Shown here piece by piece: positions 1 through 8,513 of a stretch of 64,000 bases of DNA; the first letter of the stretch is position 1; each line of letters begins with the position of its first letter. Location of the stretch: positions 186,001 to 250,000 of the forward strand of contig NZ_JASATX010000004.1 in NCBI RefSeq assembly GCF_029952955.1. Reading direction: 5' to 3'. The notes under the pieces are model-generated. The model ran no database searches. It had not been told where the DNA came from and saw only the letters and a list, made by a program, of their open reading frames with translations. The translations under genes and the position numbers were made by a program. Origin of the DNA: Ruicaihuangia caeni. GTDB lineage: Bacteria > Actinomycetota > Actinomycetes > Actinomycetales > Microbacteriaceae.

Positions 1-747
1 AGCCGCCACATCGACGAGATCCTCGAGCGCGGCACCATCCGCGTCGGTGTTCTCGCCGAGTTTCCCTGGCTCGTGCTCGACAAGGAGGGCACCGACAACT
101 ACCGCGGTCCGTCCTGGACCCTCGCGAACCACTACGCGGATGCGCTCGGTGTCGAGCTCGAAGTGGTTCCCGTCTCGAACGACACCAAGGTGCCGCTCGT
201 GCAGCAGGGCGGCGTCGATATCACGATCGGCCCGCTCAACGAGACCGACGAGCGCCGCAAGGTGATCGACTTCGTGACCTACTCGCAGTCGTCGGCGTGC
301 CTCTACGGGCTCAAGACGAACCCCCGTGTCGCCGCGGTCGAGACCGTCGCCGACCTCGAGGCGGCGAGCGAGATGAACATCGCCTACTACGTCGGGCAGC
401 CGTTCGGCCCGTGGCTCGCAGAGGACTTCCCGAACGCCGAGATCCGTTCGGTGCAGGGATCGGGCAGTGACGCTCCGATCGAGGAACTGCTCTCGGGCCG
501 TGCCGACCTCGTGCCGGCGGATGCTGCAAAGGCGCCCAAGCTCGCAGGCGAGTACGGCGACATCGTGAGCGTGCCCCGCAACTGCGCCGAGTCGAACCTC
601 ATGCCGACTCCCGTAGGCCACGGCGTGTCGAAGGACGACCCCGTGTTCCGCGATTTCCTCACCGCGATCGCCGAGGAGCACGCCGACGAGGTGCGTCAGG
701 TCGAACTCGACCTGGTCGCCGAGTTCATGAGTGCCCTCGACAGCTGA
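1..747 (+). CDS. Amino-acid ABC transporter substrate-binding protein, 5' end cut by window
   Basis: Extracellular solute-binding protein, family 3 (SBP_bac_3). The reading frame is open from base 1, so the signal peptide and start lie upstream of the window. The visible part begins with the usual first strand after a leader (EILERGTIRVGVLAEFPWL) and contains the family pattern GGVDITIGPLNETDERR, typical of polar amino acid binding proteins. It should capture a small polar substrate outside the membrane and hand it to the two permeases that follow 34 bases downstream. The class III aminotransferase in the same operon suggests an amino-group-bearing ligand, but the ligand itself cannot be read from the sequence. 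Confidence 0.93.
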   Translation, partial: SRHIDEILERGTIRVGVLAEFPWLVLDKEGTDNYRGPSWTLANHYADALGVELEVVPVSNDTKVPLVQQGGVDITIGPLNETDERRKVIDFVTYSQSSACLYGLKTNPRVAAVETVADLEAASEMNIAYYVGQPFGPWLAEDFPNAEIRSVQGSGSDAPIEELLSGRADLVPADAAKAPKLAGEYGDIVSVPRNCAESNLMPTPVGHGVSKDDPVFRDFLTAIAEEHADEVRQVELDLVAEFMSALDS

Positions 748-781
748 CGCTCCGTCGGAATAACCGGTACCGCTTCACGTC

Positions 782-1441
782 ATGTTCGACGTCTTCTTCG
801 ACTACCGCGGCCTCTTCATCGAAGGGCTGCTCGTCACCCTTCAGCTGAACGCCATCGTGGTCGTGCTCAGTGTGGCGGGCGGCGCCCTCATCGGCGTCGC
901 CCGCCACTACGGCGGCAAGATCGTGCGGGTGGTGCTCGGCATCCCGGTCGACATCCTGCGTTCGATTCCGCTGCTGGTCGTGCTGATCTGGGTGTTCTTC
1001 GCGTCACCCATGGTGTTCGGCACGCGCTACATCGACCCGTTCGTCGCCGCGGTGATCGGCCTCAGCCTCACGCAGGGCGCCTACATCTCCGAGATCGTGC
1101 GCGGCGGCCTCGCCTCGGTGCGCTCGACCCAGACGCGTGCGGGTCTCGCCCTCGGCATGACTCGCACCCAGGTCGTGACGCGTGTCGTCGCGCCCCAGGC
1201 GCTCATCCGGATGCTGCCGCCCATCGGCTCACAAGTGGCGATCGGCATCAAAGACTCGACGCTCGCCAGCGTGATCGCTGTGCCGGAGCTGTTCCGTCAA
1301 TCGCAGATCGTGATCGGTGACTCCATGCAGCCGTTCGTCGTGCTCACCACGCTCATGGTCTTCTACTTCGTGCTCGTCATGATCGTGGTGCGGCTCATCG
1401 ACATGCTCTATACCCGCGTCGCGGCGAGGGGAGCCTCATGA
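782..1441 (+). CDS. Amino-acid ABC transporter permease (HisM/GlnP type), first subunit
   Basis: Inner-membrane permease of a polar amino acid ABC importer, 219 residues, which is the usual length. It has about five hydrophobic segments and a clear EAA loop ([14 protein letters not shown]...A..LGM) near residues 103-125, the site that contacts the ATPase. Its stop overlaps the ATG of the second permease by four bases (ATGA), so the two are translationally coupled. Together they form the heterodimeric channel for the binding protein upstream. Confidence 0.95.
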   Translation: MFDVFFDYRGLFIEGLLVTLQLNAIVVVLSVAGGALIGVARHYGGKIVRVVLGIPVDILRSIPLLVVLIWVFFASPMVFGTRYIDPFVAAVIGLSLTQGAYISEIVRGGLASVRSTQTRAGLALGMTRTQVVTRVVAPQALIRMLPPIGSQVAIGIKDSTLASVIAVPELFRQSQIVIGDSMQPFVVLTTLMVFYFVLVMIVVRLIDMLYTRVAARGAS

Positions 1442-2112
1442 TCGCCCGCACAGTCGGCTTCGAGTGGGATGCCTTCGGCTCGAGCTTCGCCCCATTGCTC
1501 GAGGGCGCGGTGATGACCGTCGTCTTGACGGTGGTCGTCATGCTGCTCAGCGTGCCGATCGGCGTGGGGCTCGCCCTGCTCCGGCTCAGCCGGCACAAGG
1601 TGGTGCGAGCGATCGCGACCGGGTGGGTCGAGGTCTGGCGCGCGACGCCCGTGCTGCTGCAGCTGTTCTGGGTGTTCTACGTGCTGCCCGCGCTCACCGG
1701 CATCACGCTTTCGCCCTTCTTGGTCGCGATCGTCGCGTTCACCGGACACGTCTCTGCATTCCTCTCCGAGACGTTCCGCGCCGGCATCGCCTCGATCCGA
1801 CCGCAGCAGCGGCAGGCGGCGCTCTCGCTCGGTATGACACCGGCGCAGTCATTCATCGTCGTCGTCGGCCCCCAGGCCTGGTGGCGAATTCTGCCCGCGT
1901 TCGCGAATACCTGGGTGTCGTTGTTCAAGGACACAGCGCTGGTGTCAACGATCGCGGTCGCCGACATCTCCTACATCGGCCTGCAATTGCGTCAGGAGAC
2001 CTTCATGACCCTGGAGGTGCTGACCGCGATGGCGCTGATGTACCTCGCTCTCGGCTACCCCCAGGCCAAGCTCGCCGACTGGCTGGAACGCAGATTTGGA
2101 GTCAAGGAATGA
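1438..2112 (+). CDS. Amino-acid ABC transporter permease, second subunit
   Basis: Second membrane subunit of the importer, 224 residues, HisM/HisQ family. Several hydrophobic helices are visible, and an EAA-type loop ([23 protein letters not shown]) lies near residues 105-130. It overlaps its neighbours by ATGA at both ends, which shows one tightly coupled operon. The pair of related but distinct permeases is typical of glutamine, histidine and other polar amino acid importers. Confidence 0.95.
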   Translation: MIARTVGFEWDAFGSSFAPLLEGAVMTVVLTVVVMLLSVPIGVGLALLRLSRHKVVRAIATGWVEVWRATPVLLQLFWVFYVLPALTGITLSPFLVAIVAFTGHVSAFLSETFRAGIASIRPQQRQAALSLGMTPAQSFIVVVGPQAWWRILPAFANTWVSLFKDTALVSTIAVADISYIGLQLRQETFMTLEVLTAMALMYLALGYPQAKLADWLERRFGVKE

Positions 2113-2912
2113 CTGATTCGCTCGACACCCGGAAGATGGCGATGAGTGGCGCGGAGCCGTTGGTGCTGCTCGACGGGATCAGCCACGCGTACCCGAATGG
2201 CAAGGTCTCGCTCACCGAGCTGAGCTTCGCGGTGCATCCCGGCGAGGTCGTCTGCCTGCTCGGCCCGAGCGGCTCGGGCAAGTCGACCGCGATCCGTTGC
2301 GTGAACATGCTTGAGCCGGTCACTGCGGGCCGCCTCGTCTTCGAGGGAATCGACGTGACGGCGAAGGATGTGAACCAGGTCGAGGTGCGCAAGCGCGTCG
2401 GCATGGTGTTCCAGAACTTCGAGCTCTTCCCGCACATGAGCGTGCTGAAGAACGTCGCCATCGGGCCCATCGTGTCGTTGAAGCGTCCGAAGGCCGAGGC
2501 GTACGACCTCGCGCGCGAGCTGCTCGCCAAGGTCGGGCTCTCGGACAAGGGCGATGTGCTGCCTTCGCAGCTCTCCGGGGGGCAGCAGCAGCGGGTCGCG
2601 ATCGCTCGTGCGCTCGCGATGCAGCCCGATGTGATGCTCTTCGACGAACCGACCTCTGCGCTCGACCCCGAGATGGTAGGCGAGGTGCTGGCGGTCATGC
2701 GCAAGCTGGCCGAGGAGGGCATGACCATGGTGGTCGTCACGCACGAGATGCGGTTCGCCCGGAACGTCGCCGACTGGGTCGTCGTGATGGAAGACGGCCG
2801 ACTCGTCGAAGAGGGCACCCCCGAGCGCATCTTCGAGCAGCCGCGCATGGAGCGCACCAGGGCCTTCTTCGGAAAGCTCGAGGAGCAGGACGGCGTGCTG
2901 CCGACCGGTTGA
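2109..2912 (+). CDS. Amino-acid ABC transporter ATP-binding protein (GlnQ/HisP type)
   Basis: Cytoplasmic ATPase that powers the importer, 267 residues. The ATG inside the ATGA overlap with the previous gene is the natural start; the same frame is open further upstream but that stretch is only a shadow of the permease gene. Walker A is GPSGSGKST near residue 55, the signature is LSGGQQQR near residue 158, and Walker B is [11 protein letters not shown]. The Q-loop ([10 protein letters not shown]) matches the polar amino acid group. The next gene, an aminotransferase, follows after about 80 bases. Confidence 0.96.
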   Translation: MTDSLDTRKMAMSGAEPLVLLDGISHAYPNGKVSLTELSFAVHPGEVVCLLGPSGSGKSTAIRCVNMLEPVTAGRLVFEGIDVTAKDVNQVEVRKRVGMVFQNFELFPHMSVLKNVAIGPIVSLKRPKAEAYDLARELLAKVGLSDKGDVLPSQLSGGQQQRVAIARALAMQPDVMLFDEPTSALDPEMVGEVLAVMRKLAEEGMTMVVVTHEMRFARNVADWVVVMEDGRLVEEGTPERIFEQPRMERTRAFFGKLEEQDGVLPTG

Positions 2913-2993
2913 GTCGACAGTTCCACGGCACTCCCGGCATCCGCTCGGATGCAGAACGCGCACGGCCTGCCAGAGACACGGCCGAAGAGAGAA

Positions 2994-4358
2994 ATGAGAA
3001 TCGACGAAATGACCGACACCGCCGTGGCCGCGCCGACCGTGTTCCACCGCGACCTGCTTCGTCCGCACAAGGCGATCGCGCGTGCCGACGGCATGTACCT
3101 CTACGACGCCGACGGCAAGCGCTACCTCGACGGGGTCGGCGGGGTCGCCGTGAACATCATCGGTCATGCGGTGCCCGAGATCACCGCCGAGATCGACCAG
3201 CGCCGAGAGCAGCTGAGCTTCTCGTACGCGGCGGTGTTCAGCAACCCGTGGCAAGAGCAGCTCGCCGAGTCGATCCTCGAGATGTCGCCGTTCGACCGGG
3301 GCTCGGTGTTCTTCGCCTCCGGCGGTTCCGAAGCGAACGAGATCGCGATCAAGTTCGCCCGGCAGTACCACCTCGAGCGCGGCAACGCGCGCAAGTGGAA
3401 GGTGATCAGCCGCTGGCAGGCCTACCACGGCAACACGTTCGCGACGCTCGGCATCTCTGGCCGGCCGAGCTGGCGCAGCGGGTTCGACCCGTACTTCGCG
3501 CCGAACCCGCGCGTCAGCGCGCCCTACGGCTATCGCGCCCCGGTCGGGCTCAGCGATGAAGCGCTGCTCGACTACTGGATCGAAGAGTTCGAGCGCGTGG
3601 TCTTCCACGAAGGCGCCGAGACGATCGCGGCGTTCATCGCCGAACCGGTGCTCGGCTCATCGCTGGTCGGCGTCGTGCCGCCGGCCGGGTATTACGAGCG
3701 CATCCGCGCGATCTGCGACCGCCACGACATCCTGTTCATCGCCGACGAAGTGCTCGCCGGCTACGGACGCACCGGCAAGAACTTCTCGATCGATCACTGG
3801 AACGCGATGCCCGACATCATCACCGCGGGCAAGGGCATCGGCTCGGGCTACGTTCCCATCGCCGCGGTCGTGCTGTCTGAGCGCGTCGCCGACGCGTTCG
3901 CCTCAGGGTCGGGATCGCACACCCAGGGATACACCTTCAGCGGCATGCCCATGGCGTGCTTCATCGGCACCAAGGTGCACGCGTACCTGACCGAGCATGG
4001 GCTGGTCGAGCGCTCGGCGCGCATGGGCGAGTATCTGCACGCCCGCCTGCGCGAGATGCAGGGGCGCGTCGAAGCGGTGGGCGAGGTGCGGGGCATCGGC
4101 TTGCTCGGCGGTGTCGAGCTCGTGGCCGACCGTGCGACACGGGCGCCGTTCTCCGCGTCTGAGCGAGTGGCTCGCCGGGTGGTCGACGCGTGCGAGCAGC
4201 GTGGCCTGGCGCTGCTGCCCGGGTCACCCGACGCCGACTTCGGCAATGGCGGCGACCTCATCCAGATCAGCCCCGCCTATGTCATCGACGAGGCGCAGAT
4301 CGACGAGCTCGTCGGCACGCTCGAAGAGGCGATCGTCGAAGTCGCCGCCGCGCGATGA
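2994..4358 (+). CDS. Class III PLP-dependent aminotransferase
   Basis: Fold-type I aminotransferase of class III, the group that acts on omega- or beta-amino groups (GABA, beta-alanine, taurine and others). The PLP lysine lies in ITAGKGIGSGY near residue 280, preceded by the cofactor-binding stretch FIADEVLAGYGRTG. Length from this start is 454 residues. Three in-frame ATGs are possible (2949, 2994, 3009). I chose 2994 because the purine-rich GAAGAGAGA just upstream is the best ribosome site. It lies between an amino acid importer and an OtnK/OtnC pair and ends in an ATGA at position 4355 that could also start the kinase. Inference: it removes the amino group of the imported compound to give the keto acid that OtnK uses. 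Confidence 0.9.
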   Translation: MRIDEMTDTAVAAPTVFHRDLLRPHKAIARADGMYLYDADGKRYLDGVGGVAVNIIGHAVPEITAEIDQRREQLSFSYAAVFSNPWQEQLAESILEMSPFDRGSVFFASGGSEANEIAIKFARQYHLERGNARKWKVISRWQAYHGNTFATLGISGRPSWRSGFDPYFAPNPRVSAPYGYRAPVGLSDEALLDYWIEEFERVVFHEGAETIAAFIAEPVLGSSLVGVVPPAGYYERIRAICDRHDILFIADEVLAGYGRTGKNFSIDHWNAMPDIITAGKGIGSGYVPIAAVVLSERVADAFASGSGSHTQGYTFSGMPMACFIGTKVHAYLTEHGLVERSARMGEYLHARLREMQGRVEAVGEVRGIGLLGGVELVADRATRAPFSASERVARRVVDACEQRGLALLPGSPDADFGNGGDLIQISPAYVIDEAQIDELVGTLEEAIVEVAAAR

Positions 4359-4417
4359 CGAAGCGCGACGGTGGCAGCGGGGCCGGCGGTGACGACCGCG
4401 CGGAGCAGGGCGGTGTC

Positions 4418-5677
4418 ATGATCGGCGCGATCGCCGACGACTTCACGGGCGCGACCGACCTCGCGTCGAACCTCGTGCGCAGCGGGTACAGGGCAGTGGT
4501 CGTGACGGATGCTGGAGCCGTGTGCGGCGCCGCGGCATCCGGCGCCGATGCCATCGTGGTCGCGCTGAAGTCGCGCACCGCACCGGTCGCCGATGCCGTC
4601 TCGCACAGCCTCGATGCACTCACCGCGCTGCGTGACGCCGGCTCAGAGCGCGTCTACTTCAAGTACTGCTCGACGTTCGACTCGACGCCCGAGGGCACCA
4701 TCGGACCGGTGCTCGACGCGCTCATGGAGGCGCTCGACGTGCGCTCGACGATCGTGGTGCCGTCGTTCCCAGCGAACGGTCGCACGGTGTACAAGCAGCA
4801 CCTCTTCGTGCACGGCGAACTGCTCGAGCATTCGCCCATGCGCCATCACCCGCTCACGCCCATGACGCGGTCGAACGTCATCGAGCTGCTGCAGCCTCAG
4901 AGCGGCCACCGCGTGCTCGGCACCGACCTGCAGCAGGTGCACGGCGGTGCGTCGGCCCTCGCCGAGGCATGGCAGCGCGAGACCGACGCTGAGAAGCGTA
5001 CGGTCTTCGTCGTCGATGCGGTGACGGATGCCGACCTGCACGCGATCGCCGCAGCATCCGCGTCGATGCCCTTGATCTCGGGCGGGTCGGGGCTCGCGCT
5101 CGGCCTTCGCGGGCCGCACGGCGACTCGGCGACGGCGGCCCTCGTGCCGGCGGCCGATGGACGGCGCGTGGTGCTCGCCGGCAGCGCTTCGGCGGCGACG
5201 CGCGGGCAGATCGCGCATGCGCTCGAGCGGTCGCCGGGGCTGCAGCTCGACATCGCTGCACTCAAGGCGGGATTCAACGGTGAGATCGCCCGGGTCGTCG
5301 ACTGGGCTCGCGGGGCGTGGAACGCCGATGAGTCGGCCGCGCCCGTCGTCTACGCCACAGGCCCGGCCGATCAGGTCGACGCGAGCCGCGACTCGCACAC
5401 CGATGACGGGGCGCTCATCGAGCGGGCCCTCGCCGAACTCGCGCAACGATTCGTCGAGGCCGGGGTGCGCCACTTGCTCGTCGCCGGGGGCGAGACCTCT
5501 GGCGCAGTCGTAGCCGCGCTCGGTGTCTCGGCGCTCGAGTTCGGCGGCGAGATCAGCCCGGGTGTCGCCTGGGTGTCTGGTTCCGGCGCGGGGGGAACGC
5601 GCGTGAACCTCGCCCTGAAATCGGGCAACTTCGGCCGCACCGATATGTTCACGAGCGCGTGGGGACTGCTGCCGTGA
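4418..5677 (+). CDS. otnK: Four-carbon acid sugar kinase (OtnK-like, DUF1537)
   Basis: Kinase of the four-carbon acid sugar family (SBD_N plus NBD_C domains), which phosphorylates 3-oxo-tetronates at O4 using ATP. The N-terminus IGAIADDFTGATDLA is the family hallmark and the C-terminal half carries the nucleotide-site pattern VAGGETSGAV near residue 360. Length is 419 residues, close to the E. coli protein. An alternative start at 4355, overlapping the aminotransferase stop, would add 21 low-complexity residues. I prefer 4418 because it begins right at the conserved domain behind a purine-rich AGGGCGG. Its stop overlaps the GTG of the OtnC-like gene. The usual partner dehydrogenase (LtnD type) is not in the visible part of the operon. 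Confidence 0.85.
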   Translation: MIGAIADDFTGATDLASNLVRSGYRAVVVTDAGAVCGAAASGADAIVVALKSRTAPVADAVSHSLDALTALRDAGSERVYFKYCSTFDSTPEGTIGPVLDALMEALDVRSTIVVPSFPANGRTVYKQHLFVHGELLEHSPMRHHPLTPMTRSNVIELLQPQSGHRVLGTDLQQVHGGASALAEAWQRETDAEKRTVFVVDAVTDADLHAIAAASASMPLISGGSGLALGLRGPHGDSATAALVPAADGRRVVLAGSASAATRGQIAHALERSPGLQLDIAALKAGFNGEIARVVDWARGAWNADESAAPVVYATGPADQVDASRDSHTDDGALIERALAELAQRFVEAGVRHLLVAGGETSGAVVAALGVSALEFGGEISPGVAWVSGSGAGGTRVNLALKSGNFGRTDMFTSAWGLLP

Positions 5678-6360
5678 GCGGGCCGGTCGCATCGGTGCAG
5701 CAGACAGAGGCCGACCTCGACGCCGCGCGCCGCGCATTGGTCGCAGCGGGAGCCAAGGTGGTCGCGCTGGGGTTGAGCCCCGGCACCTCGGGCAACCTCA
5801 GTGTGCGCTTCGGCGACCGCGTGCTCATCTCGCCGACCGGCGTATCGCTCGCCGATCTGACGACGGAACGCATCACGCTCATGGATGCCGGCGGAGCCCA
5901 CCTCGACGGCCCGCCCCCGTCGAAGGAGTACCCCTTCCACCTCGCGTTCTACTCGCGAGACGCCGCTGTGCGTGCGGTCGTGCACTTGCACTCGAGCCAC
6001 GCCGCCGCGCAGGCATGCCTGCCTTCGTGGACGCCGCAGAGCGCGCTGCCGCCGCTCACGCCGTACCTCGTCATGCGGGTCGGGCAGGTACCGCTCATCG
6101 AGTACGCCGCACCCGGCGACCTCGCGCAGGCCGAAGCGATCAGGCGGCATCCGCTTGACTTCTCATCGGTGCTGCTCGCGAACCACGGCTCGGTGACCAG
6201 CGGCGCCGATCTCGACCAGGCGATCGACCGGGCGATCGAGATAGAAGAGGCGTCGAAGCTGCTCGGCATCATCGGCGGCCGCGCCCCGCGCCTGCTCGAT
6301 GCCGCGCAGGTCAGCGAGCTCACCGCCCGCTACGGCACCGCCTGGACCCTCGAGGCCTGA
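5674..6360 (+). CDS. otnC: Class II aldolase/adducin protein, OtnC-like 3-oxo-tetronate 4-phosphate decarboxylase
   Basis: Zinc-dependent class II aldolase/adducin family protein of 228 residues. Visible family motifs are SPGTSGNLSVR near the N-terminus, HLHSSHAAAQAC around residue 105 (metal histidines) and LLANHGSVTSG around residue 168. Next to an OtnK-like kinase the precise known role is decarboxylation of 3-oxo-tetronate 4-phosphate to dihydroxyacetone phosphate. The start is a GTG inside a GTGA overlap with the kinase stop, so the two are coupled. It is the last gene of the operon. A fuculose-phosphate-aldolase-like reaction is the main alternative. Confidence 0.85.
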   Translation: MSGPVASVQQTEADLDAARRALVAAGAKVVALGLSPGTSGNLSVRFGDRVLISPTGVSLADLTTERITLMDAGGAHLDGPPPSKEYPFHLAFYSRDAAVRAVVHLHSSHAAAQACLPSWTPQSALPPLTPYLVMRVGQVPLIEYAAPGDLAQAEAIRRHPLDFSSVLLANHGSVTSGADLDQAIDRAIEIEEASKLLGIIGGRAPRLLDAAQVSELTARYGTAWTLEA

Positions 6361-6435
6361 GCAGCTGCGCACGCCACAACGCGCGGCCACGGGTCACCGC
6401 CCGCTCGCTGCCGCTCGCTGCACGGATGGCGCGGG

Positions 6436-7644
6436 TCACACGAAGGCTGCGTGACCGGTGATCGCCCGGCCCACGATCAGGGTGTTCATCTCGCGCGTGC
6501 CTTCGTACGAGTACAGCGCCTCGGCGTCGGCGAAGAACCGCACCACGTCGTACTCGGAGACGATCCCGTTGCCGCCGAACAGTTCGCGGCACCAGGCGAC
6601 CGCCTCACGCATGCGCGCGGTCGCGTACGCCTTGGCGAGGGCGGAGTGCTCATCGCGCTGGGTGCCCTCGTCGAGCATTTGCGAGACGCGCACACACATC
6701 GCGAGCGAAGCGGTGATGTTGCCGAGGCTCTTCGTCAGCAGATCCTGCACGAGTTGATGCCCGGCGATCGGCTTGCCGAACTGCTCGCGCGCCTTGGCGT
6801 ACGCGAGGGCGACCTCATACGCGCCGATGGCGTTGGCGACGGCGCCCCAGGCGACTTCGGCGCGCGTCAGGCGCAGCACCTTGGCGGTGTCTCGGAATGA
6901 GTTGGCATGCTCGAGCTTGAGTTCGTGGGGCACGCGCACGTTCTCGAGGGTGATGTCTGCGTTCTGCACGATGCGCAGGCTCTGCTTGTTCTCGATCTTG
7001 GTGGCGGTGAAGCCCGGGGTGTCGTTCGGCACGATGAACCCCTTGACGTTGCCGTCATCGGCATCCTTCGCCCAGATGATCGTTACGTCGCTGATCGTCG
7101 CGTTCCCTATCCAGCGCTTCCGGCCGTTCAGCACCCAGTGGTCGCCCTCGCGCTTCGCGGTCGTGCGGAGCCCCTGGGCGCTGTCGCTGCCGCTGAGAGG
7201 CTCGGTGAGGCCGAACGCACCGACCACCTCGCCGGAGTTGAGCTTCGGCAGCCACTCCGCGCGCTGCGCCTCGCTGCCGCACACGCCCAAGGTGCCCATC
7301 ACGAGTCCGTTCTGCACGCCGATGTAGGTGGCGACGCTGGCGTCGATCCGCCCGAGCTCGATCGTGATGAACCCCCGGAACACCGCCGAGTTTTCGAAGC
7401 GTCTCGTTTCGGGCCAGGCGAACCCGGTGGCGCCGGCATCCGCGAGTCCTCTCACGAGCTCACGGGGGAATGTGGCGTTCACCCAGTGCTCGGTGACGAT
7501 CGGCCGCACTTCGCGCTCGAGGTACTCGCGCAGCGCCGCGAGGTGCGAGCGCTCCTGCTCGCTCAAGATGCTCGAGAAGTCGTAGAAGTCGCCAACGACC
7601 GGCATGTACTTCGCCGGGGCGTCCGTCGTCGAGGTGTGCGCCAT
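6436..7644 (-). CDS. Acyl-CoA dehydrogenase (glutaryl-CoA dehydrogenase-like)
   Basis: FAD-dependent acyl-CoA dehydrogenase with N-terminal, middle and C-terminal domains in the usual order, 402 residues. The middle domain has FGLTEPLSGSD and RKRWIGNATISD. The catalytic base is the glutamate of YEGTRE near residue 381, the position used by the glutaryl-CoA dehydrogenase branch. I placed the start at 7644 (MAHTSTTD) because GGAGCAGGCA sits directly in front of it; the frame stays open upstream without a good ribosome site. It converges on the OtnC-like gene with 75 bases between stops and is divergent from whiB. Its substrate chain cannot be told from sequence; no partner decarboxylase or ETF gene is nearby. 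Confidence 0.93.
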   Translation of the reverse strand: MAHTSTTDAPAKYMPVVGDFYDFSSILSEQERSHLAALREYLEREVRPIVTEHWVNATFPRELVRGLADAGATGFAWPETRRFENSAVFRGFITIELGRIDASVATYIGVQNGLVMGTLGVCGSEAQRAEWLPKLNSGEVVGAFGLTEPLSGSDSAQGLRTTAKREGDHWVLNGRKRWIGNATISDVTIIWAKDADDGNVKGFIVPNDTPGFTATKIENKQSLRIVQNADITLENVRVPHELKLEHANSFRDTAKVLRLTRAEVAWGAVANAIGAYEVALAYAKAREQFGKPIAGHQLVQDLLTKSLGNITASLAMCVRVSQMLDEGTQRDEHSALAKAYATARMREAVAWCRELFGGNGIVSEYDVVRFFADAEALYSYEGTREMNTLIVGRAITGHAAFV

Positions 7645-7704
7645 TGCCTGCTCCATCGCTGAGGTTCGACCGGGCGCAGTGCTCTCGGCGCCCGAATGCT
7701 GCTC

Positions 7705-7710
7705 ACTGTA
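7705..7710 (-). promoter_or_regulatory. Candidate -10 box for the acyl-CoA dehydrogenase gene
   Basis: TACAGT on the minus strand fits the actinobacterial TANNNT -10 pattern and would give a leader of about 50 bases. The -35 region is weak. Low-confidence call from spacing alone. Confidence 0.3.
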
Positions 7711-8007
7711 GAACCGAGTGCGGATGCCGCGACATCCCGTTGGCGATTTCCACCAACGCGGCAGGTGCACCGTCTGGCTCGGTTGTCGCCCGGCTCAGGC
7801 GGCGTGCGGGTAGTTCCCGCTTCTGGGCGGGCCGTCGGGTGTCAGCGCTCTAGCGCGTCGGCGGTCGTTCAGGGCGAAAAGGGCAGCGGGATTCGGGCTC
7901 GTAGTGAAGGCGAGTTCGAGGCAAAACGGCGCGCTCAGCGATTTGTGACACATTCACCGGCGCGGCGCAACCTTCAGACCTGAGTTGAGAGTTCTAGAAT
8001 CCGCGAC
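7711..8007. other. Gene-free divergent spacer between acyl-CoA dehydrogenase and whiB
   Basis: No convincing coding frame, RNA or repeat is visible here. Together with the flanking promoter boxes, the spacer between the two divergent genes is 433 bases, unusually long for this compact window. The long upstream region is consistent with extra regulatory input to whiB, but I see no clear operator. Confidence 0.5.
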
Positions 8008-8036
8008 TTGACGCGGGTGAACTACAAGAGTGTAAT
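8008..8036 (+). promoter_or_regulatory. Sigma70/HrdB-type promoter of whiB
   Basis: A -35 box TTGACG (8008-8013) and -10 box TGTAAT (8031-8036) are separated by 17 bases. Predicted transcription start is near 8043, leaving a leader of about 35 bases with a GGGGAG ribosome site in front of the whiB ATG. This is one of the few consensus-like promoters in the window. Confidence 0.6.
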
Positions 8037-8077
8037 TATCGCTAAGCGAGTCCAGAAACCTTGAGGGGAGCAGGCAG

Positions 8078-8398
8078 ATGGCAAGCGGATACCGCAGCGG
8101 AGTGCCCGACGACTGGTATGTCGACCCCGTGAGGCTGGGTATCCCCGGCATCCGCCCGGCGATCGTCGATGAAGACAATCCGCTCGCCTGGCAGACCGAC
8201 GCCCTCTGCGCTCAGACCGACCCCGAGGCCTTCTTCCCCGAAAAGGGCGGATCGACCCGCGACGCGAAGAAGATCTGCACCTCGTGCGAAGTGCGCTCCG
8301 AATGCCTCGAATACGCGCTTGCGAACGACGAGCGCTTCGGCATCTGGGGCGGGCTCTCTGAGCGGGAACGCCGCAAGCTGCGCCGCCGAGCGGTCTGA
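8078..8398 (+). CDS. whiB: WhiB-family iron-sulfur transcription regulator (WhiB/WhiB2 type)
   Basis: Small regulator that binds a [4Fe-4S] cluster and the principal sigma factor. The four cysteines are C44, C67, C70 and C76 (C-X22-C-X2-C-X5-C), followed by GIWGGLSERERR, the glycine-rich turn, and a basic C-terminal tail RKLRRR for DNA contact. The stretch FFPEKGGSTR before the second cysteine is characteristic of the WhiB/WhiB2 (WhmD) group, which controls septation and cell division in Streptomyces and mycobacteria. The first 35 residues are a variable extension. It lies next to a glycosyltransferase and DUF1025/DUF3499 genes, as in related genomes. Confidence 0.96.
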   Translation: MASGYRSGVPDDWYVDPVRLGIPGIRPAIVDEDNPLAWQTDALCAQTDPEAFFPEKGGSTRDAKKICTSCEVRSECLEYALANDERFGIWGGLSERERRKLRRRAV

Positions 8399-8500
8399 CT
8401 CCGCGTCGCAGTATCGCGGATGCCGCTGAGCGGGAGCCCGGTCGCTGACGCGTTCCGAGCCGCCCGCGTGTGTCAGTCCCTCCCCGGCCTGCGCCCCACT

Positions 8501-8506
8501 TAGGCT
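8501..8506 (+). promoter_or_regulatory. TAGGCT -10 box, predicted leaderless start for the glycosyltransferase
   Basis: TAGGCT lies seven bases in front of the ATG at 8514, so transcription should begin at or next to the start codon. No Shine-Dalgarno sequence is present in between, which supports a leaderless mRNA. Confidence 0.55.
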
Positions 8507-8513
8507 CGTACCG

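Noticed and set aside
2055-3608. Long antisense frame over the ABC ATPase and aminotransferase genes
   Set aside because: Shadow of two real genes on the opposite strand; composition rich in Arg, His and Glu with no motif.
6361-6435. Terminator between the OtnC-like and acyl-CoA dehydrogenase genes
   Set aside because: Only a small direct repeat (CCGCTCGCTG twice) is present, with no stable stem followed by a T-tract.
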